Shown here piece after piece: positions 17,381 through 26,036 of a DNA stretch of 64,000 nucleotides. Under the pieces are notes generated by a model. The model searched no databases, was not told the DNA's origin, and saw only the letters and a list, made by a program, of their open reading frames with translations. The stretch covers positions 84,644-148,643 of the forward strand of contig JAAVIC010000003.1 in assembly GCA_014799385.1 (NCBI GenBank). Reading direction: 5' to 3'. Position 1 is the stretch's first letter; the number at the start of each line of letters is the position of its first letter. This DNA comes from Oscillospiraceae bacterium. GTDB taxonomy: Bacteria; Bacillota; Clostridia; Oscillospirales; Ruminococcaceae. The position numbers and the translations under genes are program-made.

Positions 17381-17908
17381 GTGGTATTTGTGGGGCGAAT
17401 AAAGGACTTTCTATTGGGCGATAAGGGCAGGAAAACGTTGATTATCGGTGCACTTGCGGCAATGCTTCTGCTGCTGTTGAGCACCGTATCCTGCGGGGGA
17501 AAAACGCAAGCCGAAACTTCACAGCCCGCCGAGAACGCCGCCGAAATCGAGAGGACGCTCGAAAAGCGTGTAAAAGAGCTGATCTCGCAGATTGACGGCG
17601 TGGGAGAGGTTTCGGTGATGGTTACACTCGATACGGTGTCTGAGCGGGTGTACGAAAAGGATCGCAAGTCCGAAACCACTTCCGAGGGCAATTCGGACAG
17701 CGTCCGCAAAAGCTCGGAAAATCAGACGGAGGTGGTGTTGCAAGGCTCATCCAAACAGCCGCTGCAAATCGGCACGATTCAGCCGAAGGTGCGCGGCGCG
17801 GCTGTGGTGTGCACAGGCGCAGATGATCCGATAATCCGCGAAAAGGTGACATATGCAGTTGCCAAGGCACTGGATATCGGAATTTCAAGGGTTTATGTAA
17901 CTAATTGA
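17381..17908 (+). CDS. spoIIIAG: Stage III sporulation protein AG
   Basis: 175 residues with one membrane helix (LIIGALAAMLLLLLSTV) and a ring-forming domain (KELISQIDGVGEVSVMVTLD, VRGAAVVCTGADDP, VTYAVAKALDI). SpoIIIAG forms the large ring of the channel. The start is GTG at 17381 with ribosome site aggtgagg. The TVSCGG after the helix resembles a lipobox, but a non-cleaved anchor is equally possible. Confidence 0.93.
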   Translation: MVFVGRIKDFLLGDKGRKTLIIGALAAMLLLLLSTVSCGGKTQAETSQPAENAAEIERTLEKRVKELISQIDGVGEVSVMVTLDTVSERVYEKDRKSETTSEGNSDSVRKSSENQTEVVLQGSSKQPLQIGTIQPKVRGAAVVCTGADDPIIREKVTYAVAKALDIGISRVYVTN

Positions 17909-17925
17909 TGAAAGGAAAAAGCATT

Positions 17926-18480
17926 ATGAAAAGACTGAACGTTATCATCGGAAAAAAGCAGATCGTTATCGCGTCGCTGACGGTTCTTCTCGGAGCGGCT
18001 GTAGCAGTGAACTTCATCGTTTCGGGAGCGCGGAAGAAAGAGGTTACCGAGCCTGCGCAGCAAGTCGGCGCGAATTACGGAGACGCTGCTTATGTGGCGA
18101 ACAAGACCAACTCCGACATCGCGACAAGCGCGGACGCGTATTTTGCCAAGGCGCGCCTTGATAAGCAGCAGAGTCGCGATGAGGCGGCGCAGGTGCTTGC
18201 CGGAATGTACGGCGGAGGTGATATTACGAGTGATGAGCGCGAGGTGGTTCAAGCCAACGCTAAGAACCTCAGCGCGGTGATCGAGAGCGAAACAAAAATT
18301 GAAACGCTGCTTAAGGCTCAGGGATTCGAGGACGCGTTGTGCTATCTCGGCGATAACGGCGCGAATATCATTGTAAAGACTCCCGGTTTGGACGCAGCGG
18401 GCGCGGCGAAAATCAAGTCCACGCTTCTCTCCGAGGTGGAGGTCGCGAGCGATAATATCACCATTGTGGAAGTAAAGTAA
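17926..18480 (+). CDS. spoIIIAH: Stage III sporulation protein AH
   Basis: Single-pass protein (membrane helix near residues 16-32) whose extracellular domain binds SpoIIQ across the intermembrane space. The conserved end is visible: ALCYLGDNGANIIVKTPGLD and VEVASDNITIVEVK. ATG 17926 is chosen because aaagga lies 9 bases before it. In-frame TTG 17905 and ATG 17908 lie upstream, overlapping the spoIIIAG stop. About 184 residues. Last gene of the operon. Confidence 0.93.
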   Translation: MKRLNVIIGKKQIVIASLTVLLGAAVAVNFIVSGARKKEVTEPAQQVGANYGDAAYVANKTNSDIATSADAYFAKARLDKQQSRDEAAQVLAGMYGGGDITSDEREVVQANAKNLSAVIESETKIETLLKAQGFEDALCYLGDNGANIIVKTPGLDAAGAAKIKSTLLSEVEVASDNITIVEVK

Positions 18481-18483
18481 ATA

Positions 18484-18588
18484 CAGACTATCGATAAACC
18501 GTCATCTGCTTCGTCACGCCCCGTTTGGCAGCCTTTAAGGCTAGCCAAACGAGGCGTTCCTCGCATCTAACGGTTTCTCGACAGTCTG
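18484..18588 (+). repeat. Long inverted repeat after spoIIIAH
   Basis: CAGACTATCGATAAACCGT (18484-18502) pairs with ACGGTTTCTCGACAGTCTG (18570-18588) with two mismatches. Between them is a second hairpin CGTTTGGC...GCCAAACG containing AGCC/GGCT. There is no T-run, so it is more likely a structured 3' end or repeat than a simple terminator. Confidence 0.65.
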
Positions 18589-18597
18589 AAAAACAAC

Positions 18598-18630
18598 TAC
18601 CGCGCGGTTAAATGCCGCGCGGTATCTTGT
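18598..18630. terminator. Bidirectional terminator between spoIIIA and spoVM
   Basis: Perfect 10-bp stem TACCGCGCGG (18598-18607) / CCGCGCGGTA (18615-18624) with a 7-base loop. T-rich sequence follows on both strands (tcttgttt on plus, agttgttttt on minus). It separates the two convergent sporulation units. Confidence 0.8.
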
Positions 18631-18647
18631 TTGCGGGAAAGTCAACA

Positions 18648-18734
18648 TCAGGTAATTTCGGATTTCTTGATGCCGAACATCATACGAAGCAGCCCCGTGA
18701 ACATCTTCGGACTCTTGACAACAACAATTTTCAT
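18648..18734 (-). CDS. spoVM: Stage V sporulation protein M (28 residues)
   Basis: 28-codon gene with ATG at 18734 and the ribosome site gagaggag upstream. The product starts MKIVVVKSPKMF, followed by GLLRMMFGIKK. This matches the amphipathic-helix protein SpoVM, which marks the convex forespore membrane and recruits SpoIVA for coat assembly. The Bacillus protein is 26 residues with the same K-x-P...G...R...G-x-x-K pattern. It lies convergent to the spoIIIA operon. Confidence 0.85.
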   Translation of the reverse strand: MKIVVVKSPKMFTGLLRMMFGIKKSEIT

Positions 18735-18748
18735 AGCCTACTCTCCTC

Positions 18749-18919
18749 TCACAGCTTCAGCAGCAGTATTCCCACAACGATAAGCGCCACCGCGATTATG
18801 AACAGCAGACACTTTGCCGAGAATATCGCCAGACAAACCGCCGCGCCCACAAACGCACATATCGCGAGCTTCATTCCGATTCCGCAGCCGTCTCTTCGCG
18901 GTCTTCTCGGTCGGCGCAT
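18749..18919 (-). CDS. Small membrane protein upstream of spoVM
   Basis: 56 codons, ATG at 18919 with ribosome site gaggtga. The N-terminus is strongly basic (MRRPRRPRRDG) and is followed by two hydrophobic stretches (LAICAFVGAAVCLAIFSA, LLFIIAVALIVVGILLL). It ends 14 bases before the spoVM start, so the two are probably co-transcribed. Function unknown; a sporulation membrane role is inferred only from context. On minus, ATACAAT (18947-18953) resembles a sigma-E -10 box but has no clear -35. Confidence 0.7.
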   Translation of the reverse strand: MRRPRRPRRDGCGIGMKLAICAFVGAAVCLAIFSAKCLLFIIAVALIVVGILLLKL

Positions 18920-19003
18920 ACCATTCACCTCGCTTTCGGTTAATTTATTGTATTCCGTTCGGCAAAATCGGTTACTTTTTTGATGAAATATTTGAAAAAG
19001 CTC

Positions 19004-19032
19004 TTGTTTAATCCAAAAAAATGTGGTATAAT
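19004..19032 (+). promoter_or_regulatory. Sigma-A promoter of the asp23-nusB-xse-dxs operon
   Basis: TTGTTT (19004-19009), 17-base spacer, TATAAT (19027-19032). It would give an approximately 290-base leader containing family-1 element copy 4. No gene was seen in 19033-19333. Confidence 0.8.
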
Positions 19033-19211
19033 GTAAACAGTATGGGAAAATGCCCGTATTGGAAATTGGCGGAAGTTACCGCGTTATATTGTGACACAAT
19101 GCAACATAATGCGACATTACGGATTGTGAACCCAGCGTGTTACAAATAAAAACAACCCGCCGGGCTGCGGATTTCGTGTGTTTAACCCAAAACAAGTTAT
19201 TGGTGATTCGT

Positions 19212-19314
19212 GCAAATCCAAAACGCGAGCGGTGCGTTACATCGCGCAGCGATGTAACGTGCCGCTCAGCGAACACAAACGAGCATTAGCTCGTTTGTGT
19301 GGTTTTGGATTTGC
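19212..19314 (+). repeat. Structured leader element, copy 4 (before asp23)
   Basis: Clear three-way design. Outer stem GCAAATCCAAAAC (19212-19224) / GTTTTGGATTTGC (19302-19314). First hairpin GAGCGGTGCGTTACATCG/CGATGTAACGTGCCGCTC. Second hairpin CACAAACGAGC/GCTCGTTTGTG. The outer stem has AAAAC/GTTTT where other copies have GAAAC/GTTTC, a compensatory change. The right flank supplies aggag, and the asp23 ATG lies 19 bases past the arm. Confidence 0.88.
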
Positions 19315-19333
19315 CATCTAGATAGGAGTTAAT

Positions 19334-19693
19334 ATGGATTCTACTAAAAGTAAAACATCGGGGAGCATTCGCGTCTCCGAGGAGGTAATTCTGAAGATCG
19401 CGGAAACCGCCGCGTGCGAGATCGAGGGAGTCGCGGCGAACGGCAGCCGTCTTGAACCGCCGACCGCGATGTCCAAGTTCCGCGGAGCGGTGAGGGTGCG
19501 CGTGAACGGCGAGTCTGCGGCGATTCGCCTGGATATATCGGTGATTGACGGGTTCAACGCGGTCACCGTGGCGGAAAATATCCAGCGGAGCGTAAAAAGC
19601 GCGGTTCAGAATATGACGGGATTCACGGTGACTAAGGTCGATGTGAATATCGCCGATGTGAAGATGAATAAAGAAGAGCAATCCGCAGAATAA
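19334..19693 (+). CDS. Asp23/Gls24 family envelope stress protein
   Basis: 119 residues. The family core is visible: IRVSEEVILKIAETAACEIEGVAA, then VRVRVNGESAAIRLDISVIDG and AENIQRSVKSAVQNMTGF, ending VTKVDVNIADV. These are membrane-associated scaffold proteins linked to cell-envelope stress and are usually found next to nusB in Firmicutes, as here (11 bases upstream). Ribosome site taggag. Confidence 0.9.
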   Translation: MDSTKSKTSGSIRVSEEVILKIAETAACEIEGVAANGSRLEPPTAMSKFRGAVRVRVNGESAAIRLDISVIDGFNAVTVAENIQRSVKSAVQNMTGFTVTKVDVNIADVKMNKEEQSAE

Positions 19694-19704
19694 GGAGCGA
19701 TAAA

Positions 19705-20118
19705 ATGAGTGAAAAATTATCACGCCCCGAGATTCGCGAGGGAGCGTTTCTGGAGCTGTATCAAATGCTGTTCGGCGCAACGCTTGAAGAGATTGACGAG
19801 CTGAATGTCGAGGCATTCGATATGAACAAAAACGAGCAGACGGACGAGATCGTAAAGGGAGTTCTCGAACACGATTCTGAGCTGCTCGAAATCATCTCAA
19901 AATACTCGAAAACGCGCTCGGTTGCGCGAATCGCCAAGGTGAATCTGATTATACTTAAAATCGCCGTTTATGAGATGAAGTACTGCGAACGCGTTCCCAA
20001 TGCCGCTGCAATCAACGAGGCAGTGGAGCTTGCGAAAAAATACTCGCTGAAGACTGACAGCGGTTTCATCAACGGAATACTTAATTCGTATATGAGGGAG
20101 CTGGAGAACAATGGCTGA
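19705..20118 (+). CDS. nusB: Transcription antitermination factor NusB
   Basis: 137-residue all-helical protein that binds boxA RNA with NusE (S10) in rRNA antitermination. Family features: REGAFLELYQMLFG, RSVARIAKVNLIILKIAVYEM, and NAAAINEAVELAKKYSLKTDSGFINGIL. Overlaps xseA by 8 bases. Confidence 0.94.
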   Translation: MSEKLSRPEIREGAFLELYQMLFGATLEEIDELNVEAFDMNKNEQTDEIVKGVLEHDSELLEIISKYSKTRSVARIAKVNLIILKIAVYEMKYCERVPNAAAINEAVELAKKYSLKTDSGFINGILNSYMRELENNG

Positions 20119-21325
20119 GCCGATTTCCGTAAAGGAGTTCACGGACATTGTGGAATCCGCGCTTACGGACAGCCCCGCGCTGAATAACATCGCGGTCGTG
20201 GGGGAAGTTTCCGGGTTCAAGCTGCAGGTCAAGAGCGCGTATATGGATTGGATATTCTTCACGCTGACCGATGAGGGCGGCGGTGACAGCGCGATGCAGT
20301 GCGCCGTGTTCAAAAGCCGCGCGTATCTTACTTATCTCCCGAAGGACGGCGACAAGGTGCTTGTAAAGGGGAGTATCTCGCTGAGCCGAAAGCGCGGCTC
20401 GTATTCGTTCAAGTGCGAGGATATTCTGCCGTATGGAGAGGGCGAACGCGCTGCGGCACTGGAGGCTCTGAAAAAGAAACTCAATGCCGAGGGAATCTTC
20501 GCGCAAAAGCGTCCGCTGCCGAAATATCCGAGAAAAATCGCCGTTATCACGTCCGAAACGGGCGCGGTCTGGCACGACATCTGCGATAAGTCCGAAAAGC
20601 GGTATCCGCTTGTAACGCTGACGCTTGTCCCGGCAACGGTTCAGGGAGATTCTGCGGCGGCGAGCATTGTCTCGGCTTTAAGCCGCGCGCAGAACATCAA
20701 CGCGGATTTGATTATCATCGCGCGCGGCGGCGGCTCCGCCGAGGACCTGGACTGCTTTAACTCCGAGGAGCTGGCACGCGCGGTTTACGCGTCAAAAATC
20801 CCCACGATAAGCGCGGTCGGTCACGAAACCGATTTCACGATATGCGACTTCGCGGCGGACGTCCGCGCCTCCACGCCTACCTCGGCGGCGGAAATCGCGC
20901 TGCCCGACATCAACGAAATACGCGGGATTCTTAACGGTTATCGGGTAATGTCAAAGCAGAACGCCTTGCGTGCTGTCGATAATCGTGAAAAATCATTGGC
21001 GGTGATGGAAAAGACCGTAAGAATCAACTCTCCGCGAATGAAAATCGCCGCTTGGGAGCAGTCGCTGGAGCGCGTCAAATCCACGATTTCGGTGAATATC
21101 CACAAGAAACTCGATAACGCGGATAACGAGCTTAAACGCGCGGCACAGTCGATATCCGATTTGAATCCGATGGCGGTTCTCGCGCGCGGATATTCCGCGG
21201 TAACGGTCGGTGAGAAGATAGTCAAGAGCGTGGAAGAGGTTGCAATCGGCGACAAAATCAACGTGAAAATGAGCGATGGCAGCGTTTCTGCCGTTGTTGA
21301 GGATATAGGAAGGAGTTCGAAATGA
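20111..21325 (+). CDS. xseA: Exodeoxyribonuclease VII large subunit
   Basis: Catalytic subunit of ExoVII, degrading single-stranded DNA in repair. The N-terminal OB-fold (VVGEVSGFKLQVKSAYMDWIF) is followed by the nuclease core (IAVITSETGAVWHDI, IIARGGGSAEDL, ISAVGHETDFTICDFAADVRA). A coiled-coil and C-terminal tail (LARGYSAV) complete it. 404 residues, full length. Starts within nusB and ends in an ATGA overlap with xseB. Confidence 0.95.
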   Translation: MAEPISVKEFTDIVESALTDSPALNNIAVVGEVSGFKLQVKSAYMDWIFFTLTDEGGGDSAMQCAVFKSRAYLTYLPKDGDKVLVKGSISLSRKRGSYSFKCEDILPYGEGERAAALEALKKKLNAEGIFAQKRPLPKYPRKIAVITSETGAVWHDICDKSEKRYPLVTLTLVPATVQGDSAAASIVSALSRAQNINADLIIIARGGGSAEDLDCFNSEELARAVYASKIPTISAVGHETDFTICDFAADVRASTPTSAAEIALPDINEIRGILNGYRVMSKQNALRAVDNREKSLAVMEKTVRINSPRMKIAAWEQSLERVKSTISVNIHKKLDNADNELKRAAQSISDLNPMAVLARGYSAVTVGEKIVKSVEEVAIGDKINVKMSDGSVSAVVEDIGRSSK

Positions 21326-21498
21326 ACTTTGAGGAAGAGATGGAAAAGCTCGACGCTATCTGCGCGGAGATGAGCCGCGGGGACATTACCCTCGAGCGTT
21401 CGATGGCATTGTATACCGAGGCGGTGGAGCGCACAAAAAAGCTGCGCGAATACATTGACACGGCAAAGCTAACGATAGAGAAGTTGGAGCAGCAATGA
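21322..21498 (+). CDS. xseB: Exodeoxyribonuclease VII small subunit
   Basis: 58 residues, start overlapping the xseA stop (ATGA) with ribosome site aaggag. The sequence FEEEMEKLDAICAEMSRGDI, then LERSMALYTEAVERTKKLRE, matches the two-helix small subunit that wraps the XseA coiled coil. The stop overlaps the ispA start. Confidence 0.93.
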   Translation: MNFEEEMEKLDAICAEMSRGDITLERSMALYTEAVERTKKLREYIDTAKLTIEKLEQQ

Positions 21499-22391
21499 GC
21501 GCGTATTCGGTAAAGGAGCGGCTGGCGGATTATGCCGAAATGACCGAGGAGGCACTCGAAAAGTACATTCCCGAGATGGATTGTTTGCAGCGGCGCGTGA
21601 TTGACGCGGCGCGGTACAGCCTATCGGCGGGCGGAAAACGGATTCGTCCTGCGTTGGTGATGGAGTTCTGCCGCGTTTGCGGCGGCGACCCCGAAACCGC
21701 GCTGCCCGTGGCTTGCGCGATTGAGATGATGCATACGTTCTCTCTGATACACGATGACTTGCCGTGTATGGACGATGACGATATGCGCCGCGGAAAGCCG
21801 TCCTGTCACAAAGCATTCGATGAGGCAACGGCGGTGTTGGCGGGAGACGCGCTTGCTATCGCGCCGTTCCGCGTGATTGCGGACGCTGCGCTGCACAAGC
21901 TGCTTGACAAGGACGCGGCTCTGAAAATCATCGCGCTTCTCGGCGAGCTGTCGGGATTTTTCGGAATGATCGGCGGTCAGATGATAGACCTTGAAAACGA
22001 ACACAAGCAGCCTTCCATGGAGGTGATCCTCGAGATGTACCGAATGAAAACAGGCGCGCTGTTGGAGTTCTGCTGCCGCGCGGGGTGCATTGCCGCCGGA
22101 ACGGGAGCGGCGGAACAGCTTGCCGCCGGAAGCTACGGACAGCGGCTCGGTCTTGCGTTTCAGATAGTGGACGATATTCTGGACGTAACCGCCGATGAAA
22201 AGACCCTGGGAAAGCCTGTTGGCAGCGATGCGGCGGACGGAAAATATACTTATGTCAGCGCGGTGGGGCTTGAGAACGCCCGTGAGAAAGCTCGTCAGCT
22301 TACCGAACAGGCACTGGAGCAGTTGAGCGGCTTTGCGGATAACGAGTTTCTTGTCGATCTCACAAATGAACTTCTTGATCGTCAATGCTGA
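21495..22391 (+). CDS. ispA: Polyprenyl (farnesyl/geranylgeranyl) diphosphate synthase
   Basis: Chain-elongating prenyltransferase of isoprenoid synthesis. First aspartate-rich motif DDLPCMDDDDMRRG. Second motif DDILDVTADEKTLGKP. GGKRIRP near the N-terminus binds diphosphate. 298 residues. Lies between xseB and dxs, an arrangement common in Firmicutes, and overlaps xseB by 4 bases. Product length cannot be told from sequence alone. Confidence 0.92.
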   Translation: MSAYSVKERLADYAEMTEEALEKYIPEMDCLQRRVIDAARYSLSAGGKRIRPALVMEFCRVCGGDPETALPVACAIEMMHTFSLIHDDLPCMDDDDMRRGKPSCHKAFDEATAVLAGDALAIAPFRVIADAALHKLLDKDAALKIIALLGELSGFFGMIGGQMIDLENEHKQPSMEVILEMYRMKTGALLEFCCRAGCIAAGTGAAEQLAAGSYGQRLGLAFQIVDDILDVTADEKTLGKPVGSDAADGKYTYVSAVGLENAREKARQLTEQALEQLSGFADNEFLVDLTNELLDRQC

Positions 22392-22408
22392 CGGAGGAAA
22401 ACGTATAA

Positions 22409-22906
22409 ATGGAAAATATTTTTATGTTAAATCCCATTCTGACTGTGGGAATAATTTCGTGGATTGGCGCGCAGCTGCTGAAAACGATCCACCATATGGT
22501 GAAGTACAAAACGTTCAATCCCGAACGTTTTGTGGGCGCGGGCGGAATGCCGTCATCACACTCGGCTCTGGTGGTGTCCGTGGCGATTTACACATTGCGT
22601 TCGCAGGGCTTCGCAAGCCCCTATTTTGCGTTTTCGATGATTCTCGCGGGAATCGTTATTTACGATGCAATGAGCGTTCGATACAACGCGGGGCTTCACG
22701 CTAAGGAGCTTAACAGACTGCGGCGGATCGTGGACGAGTTGGACGATGAGATCTCACAGCTTGCCGACAAGCCCGAGGACGAGGACATTGAAGAGCTTGT
22801 AAATCAGAAAGACCTTAAGGAATTTCTGGGTCACACGCCCATTGAGGTTCTTGCAGGTTCTATGCTCGGGATTCTGATTGCCATGGCATTTCCGCTGCCT
22901 AAATAA
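22409..22906 (+). CDS. Divergent PAP2 (DUF212/YuiD) family membrane protein
   Basis: 165 residues with an N-terminal membrane helix and the divergent acid-phosphatase motif AGGMPSSHSALVVSVAI, then YDAMSVRYNAGLHA and GHTPIEVLAGSMLGILIA. This is the DUF212 pattern. It may dephosphorylate a prenyl or lipid phosphate, which would fit its place between ispA and dxs, but that is inference. Confidence 0.88.
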   Translation: MENIFMLNPILTVGIISWIGAQLLKTIHHMVKYKTFNPERFVGAGGMPSSHSALVVSVAIYTLRSQGFASPYFAFSMILAGIVIYDAMSVRYNAGLHAKELNRLRRIVDELDDEISQLADKPEDEDIEELVNQKDLKEFLGHTPIEVLAGSMLGILIAMAFPLPK

Positions 22907-22917
22907 TCGGAGGAATT

Positions 22918-24774
22918 ATGCTGCTTGACAACAATATTAATCACGGTAGACTTCAAAAGATGAACACCGCGCAGCTCAACTCCCTCTGTCGTGAACTCAG
23001 GCAGAAAATACTGCGCACGGTGATGAAAAACGGCGGTCACTTGTCCTCGAATCTGGGCGCGGTGGAGCTTGCCGTTGCGTTACATTATGTATATGACGTG
23101 AACGACTCGGACAGGATTATCTGGGACGTGGGACATCAGGCATACGCGCATAAGCTGCTTACGGGGCGGCTCTCGCGGTTTGATACGCTGCGGAAAAAGG
23201 GCGGAATTTCGGGATTTACGCGTAACTCCGAGTCTGCGGCGGACGCTTTCGTTTCTGGGCATGCCAGCACGTCAATATCCGCTGCCTACGGTATTTCCAC
23301 GGCAATGAGGCTAAACGGCTCGGACGGAGCGGTCGCGGCGGTCATCGGCGATGGCGCGCTGACGGGCGGAATGGCATACGAGGCGCTTAACAACGCGGGC
23401 AAGACCGCCTCCAATCTCACATTGATCATCAATGACAACGCGATGTCCATTGGCAAGAGCACCGGTGCGCTCGCGCGGTATCTGGCGCATATCCGCTCCA
23501 CGCGGCGGTACTATCAGGCAAAGGAGCGCGTAAAAACCGCTCTGTCCGGTGTTCCTATTGTGGGAAAGCCTATTGAGAGCGCAATAATCAACGTGAAATC
23601 ACTGATTAAAGACGCACTGTATGACAGCTCCAACCTGTTTGAAAACCTCGGGTTCGCCTACATCGGACCTGTTGACGGTCACAATATCGGCGATATGATC
23701 GAGGCGCTGCTGACCGCCAAGCTGATGAAGCGTCCTTGCGTTGTTCATGTGTTTACACGAAAAGGAAAGGGTTACAAGCCCGCCGAGGAGAATCCCGGTG
23801 AGTATCACGCGGTCGCGCCGGGCGGAATCGTGGAGGAGTTCGCGTATGACGATATTCCGCCGCACAAGGTCGAGAGCTTCTCCGAGGTGTGCGGCCGCGA
23901 ACTGGCGGAGATAGGAAAATCCGACAGCCGAATCTGCGCGATAACCGCCGCAATGAAGTACGCCACGGGGCTTAATTACTTTAAGAACGAATGTGCGGCG
24001 AACTTCTTTGATACGGGAATTGCCGAGCAGCACTCCGTGACGTTCGCGGCAGGATTGTCTGCGGGCGGAATGCTGCCCGTGTTCGCCGTCTACTCAACGT
24101 TTTTGCAGCGCGGATTCGACCAGGTAATTCATGACTGCGCCATTGAGAAAACGCACATAACGCTGTGTATCGACCGCGCGGGATTTGTCGGCGCGGACGG
24201 CGAAACGCATCAGGGGATTTTCGATGTGCCGATGCTCCGCGCGATTCCCAACACGGTGATTTACTGCCCCGCGACCTTCGATGAGCTTCGCTTGTGTTTG
24301 CGCACGGCGATTTACAACACCGATGGTGTGGCGTGCGTGCGGTATCCCAAAGGCGGGGAATTCACTGTAAGCGGCGAGCTTGCGAGTGACGCAATGCAGC
24401 CTCGGCGCAGCTTTCTTTACAGCGGAAAACGCTCCGACACACTTGGGATTACCTACGGCAGAATCTCCGCGAATCTGATTCAAGCGGCAGCAGAAACGAG
24501 CGCTGACTTTGTGCGCTTAGTGCGGATAAACCCTCTTCCCGAAAGCGTCTATAAGATTGCCATGGAATACGAACACGTGGTGTTTTTTGAGGAAGGTTCG
24601 TTGAACGGCGGCGCGGCTGAGGGATTTCTGGCGAAGCTTTGCGCGCGCGGATTCCGCGGAAAAGCGGAAATTGTCGGTGTGCGCGGAGAGTTCGTTCCCA
24701 CAGCGGAAATTTCCGAGCAGCTTGAAATGTACGGGTTGGATGTTCACGGAATGGCTGAAAAACTTCGGGGGTAA
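22918..24774 (+). CDS. dxs: 1-deoxy-D-xylulose-5-phosphate synthase
   Basis: Thiamine-diphosphate enzyme joining pyruvate and glyceraldehyde-3-phosphate, the first step of the MEP isoprenoid pathway. Motifs: DVGHQAYAHKLLTGR, the cofactor site GDGALTGGMAYEALNNAG...NDNAMSI, and the C-terminal transketolase parts (FDTGIAEQHSVTFAAG, DRAGFVGADGETHQG). 618 residues, full length. Ribosome site cggagg. Confidence 0.96.
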   Translation: MLLDNNINHGRLQKMNTAQLNSLCRELRQKILRTVMKNGGHLSSNLGAVELAVALHYVYDVNDSDRIIWDVGHQAYAHKLLTGRLSRFDTLRKKGGISGFTRNSESAADAFVSGHASTSISAAYGISTAMRLNGSDGAVAAVIGDGALTGGMAYEALNNAGKTASNLTLIINDNAMSIGKSTGALARYLAHIRSTRRYYQAKERVKTALSGVPIVGKPIESAIINVKSLIKDALYDSSNLFENLGFAYIGPVDGHNIGDMIEALLTAKLMKRPCVVHVFTRKGKGYKPAEENPGEYHAVAPGGIVEEFAYDDIPPHKVESFSEVCGRELAEIGKSDSRICAITAAMKYATGLNYFKNECAANFFDTGIAEQHSVTFAAGLSAGGMLPVFAVYSTFLQRGFDQVIHDCAIEKTHITLCIDRAGFVGADGETHQGIFDVPMLRAIPNTVIYCPATFDELRLCLRTAIYNTDGVACVRYPKGGEFTVSGELASDAMQPRRSFLYSGKRSDTLGITYGRISANLIQAAAETSADFVRLVRINPLPESVYKIAMEYEHVVFFEEGSLNGGAAEGFLAKLCARGFRGKAEIVGVRGEFVPTAEISEQLEMYGLDVHGMAEKLRG

Positions 24775-24777
24775 AAA

Positions 24778-25281
24778 ATGTCAAAGTACAGCGATATGGA
24801 GCAGCGGATTCGGTATATGGTTCGCAACGAGGCGGAGCAGTCAATAAAGGATTTGAACATAGACCGCGCGAATTTCCGCGAAGTCCCCAAAACCGAGTGG
24901 GAACGTATTATCAAGCAATTTTACTACACATTTATAGACCATGAACACAATCCCAAGATTCAGCTTGGGTATGTGTGGCTGAAATTCCGCGAGGGACTGC
25001 ATTACGCGGGACGTATCCAATACGGATTTGACATCACCGACTGGGAGGAGTTTGTCGGTAAAATTGACGAGCTTATCCCCAAGAAAAACCGCCCCGCCGA
25101 GTATTACTACATCAACGACAGCGGTTGGGTCTATGAGGGCAAGCTGCCCGAAATAATCCGCGTCCTCGGCGACTGCTCGGGGCTTGTCGAGGATTTTTAT
25201 ATACTCCCAAAGCGCGAAAGGTTTGATTGGGTGGTATGTTATTGCGGTGACGGCGACTGTATGAGCATAATAAAACGTTAA
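24778..25281 (+). CDS. Hypothetical protein
   Basis: 167 residues, unrecognised; 3 bases after dxs and next to tlyA, so operonic. No membrane segment or signal. Soluble, charged and aromatic-rich (WERIIKQFYYTFIDHEHNP, YYYINDSGWVYEGKLPEII, RFDWVVCYCGDGDCMSIIKR). The closing CYCGDGDC has two close cysteines but no wider metal motif. It resembles in style small SMI1/YxiG-type Firmicutes proteins; no function is proposed. Confidence 0.78.
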   Translation: MSKYSDMEQRIRYMVRNEAEQSIKDLNIDRANFREVPKTEWERIIKQFYYTFIDHEHNPKIQLGYVWLKFREGLHYAGRIQYGFDITDWEEFVGKIDELIPKKNRPAEYYYINDSGWVYEGKLPEIIRVLGDCSGLVEDFYILPKRERFDWVVCYCGDGDCMSIIKR

Positions 25282-25313
25282 ATTTGCCAAAAAGCGAAAT
25301 GGGAGTTAAAAAA

Positions 25314-26036
25314 ATGCGGTTGGACTTGTATTTATCCGAGCGCGGATTGTGTAAAAGCCGTGCCGCCGCGCAGTCGCTTATTGCGGCTGGCGGAGTTCTG
25401 GTAAACGGCAGAACGGCGGCGAAAAACTCGCTTGATGTTGCGGATTCGGACGAGGTAACAGTTCTGGATTCCGCGCGGTTGGAGTTCGTGGGTCGCGGTG
25501 GATTAAAGCTCAAACGCGCCGTGGAGCTGTGGAAAATCGACCTGCAAGGGAAATTATGCGTGGACGTTGGCGCGTCAACGGGCGGATTCACCGATTGTAT
25601 GCTGCAAAACGGCGCGGCGAAAGTGTTTGCGGTGGACGTGGGAACGAATCAGCTTGATGAAACGCTCCGCGCGGACGAGCGCGTTATATCGCTGGAAAAC
25701 ACGGATATACGCGATTTCTCGCTCCCGGAGGGAATAGAGGCGGATTTCATCGGCGCGGACGTTTCTTTTATCTCGCTGAAGCTGATTCTGCCGCATATGT
25801 ACAGGCTGCTGAGCGGCTCGGGGAGCGCGGTCGCGCTGATCAAGCCGCAATTCGAGGCGGGGCGGAAATCCCTCTCAAAGCGCGGAGTAGTAACGGATGA
25901 GCGCACGCGTCTGCGCGTTGTCGCGGATATTTCGGATTTTGCGCGGCAATGCGGATTTTCATCTGTCGAAACGGCTGAAAGCCCCATTACCGGGGGCAGC
26001 GGAAACGTGGAATACTTACTTTACCTAAGGAAGTGA
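25314..26036 (+). CDS. tlyA: TlyA-family RNA methyltransferase (hemolysin-type)
   Basis: N-terminal S4 RNA-binding domain (RLDLYLSERGLCKSRAAAQSLI) and an FtsJ-like SAM methyltransferase (VDVGASTGGFTDCMLQNGA, FIGADVSFISLKLILPH, ALIKPQFEAG). TlyA enzymes 2'-O-methylate ribosomal RNA. ATG 25314 is chosen because of the gggag site 9 bases upstream and because the S4 domain begins there. Overlaps nadK by 4 bases. Confidence 0.92.
   Translation: MRLDLYLSERGLCKSRAAAQSLIAAGGVLVNGRTAAKNSLDVADSDEVTVLDSARLEFVGRGGLKLKRAVELWKIDLQGKLCVDVGASTGGFTDCMLQNGAAKVFAVDVGTNQLDETLRADERVISLENTDIRDFSLPEGIEADFIGADVSFISLKLILPHMYRLLSGSGSAVALIKPQFEAGRKSLSKRGVVTDERTRLRVVADISDFARQCGFSSVETAESPITGGSGNVEYLLYLRK

Noticed and set aside
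18612..18983. 123-codon open frame on plus between spoIIIAH and asp23
   Set aside because: Composition is not protein-like, it has no ribosome site, and the minus strand carries spoVM and a small membrane gene with good signals.
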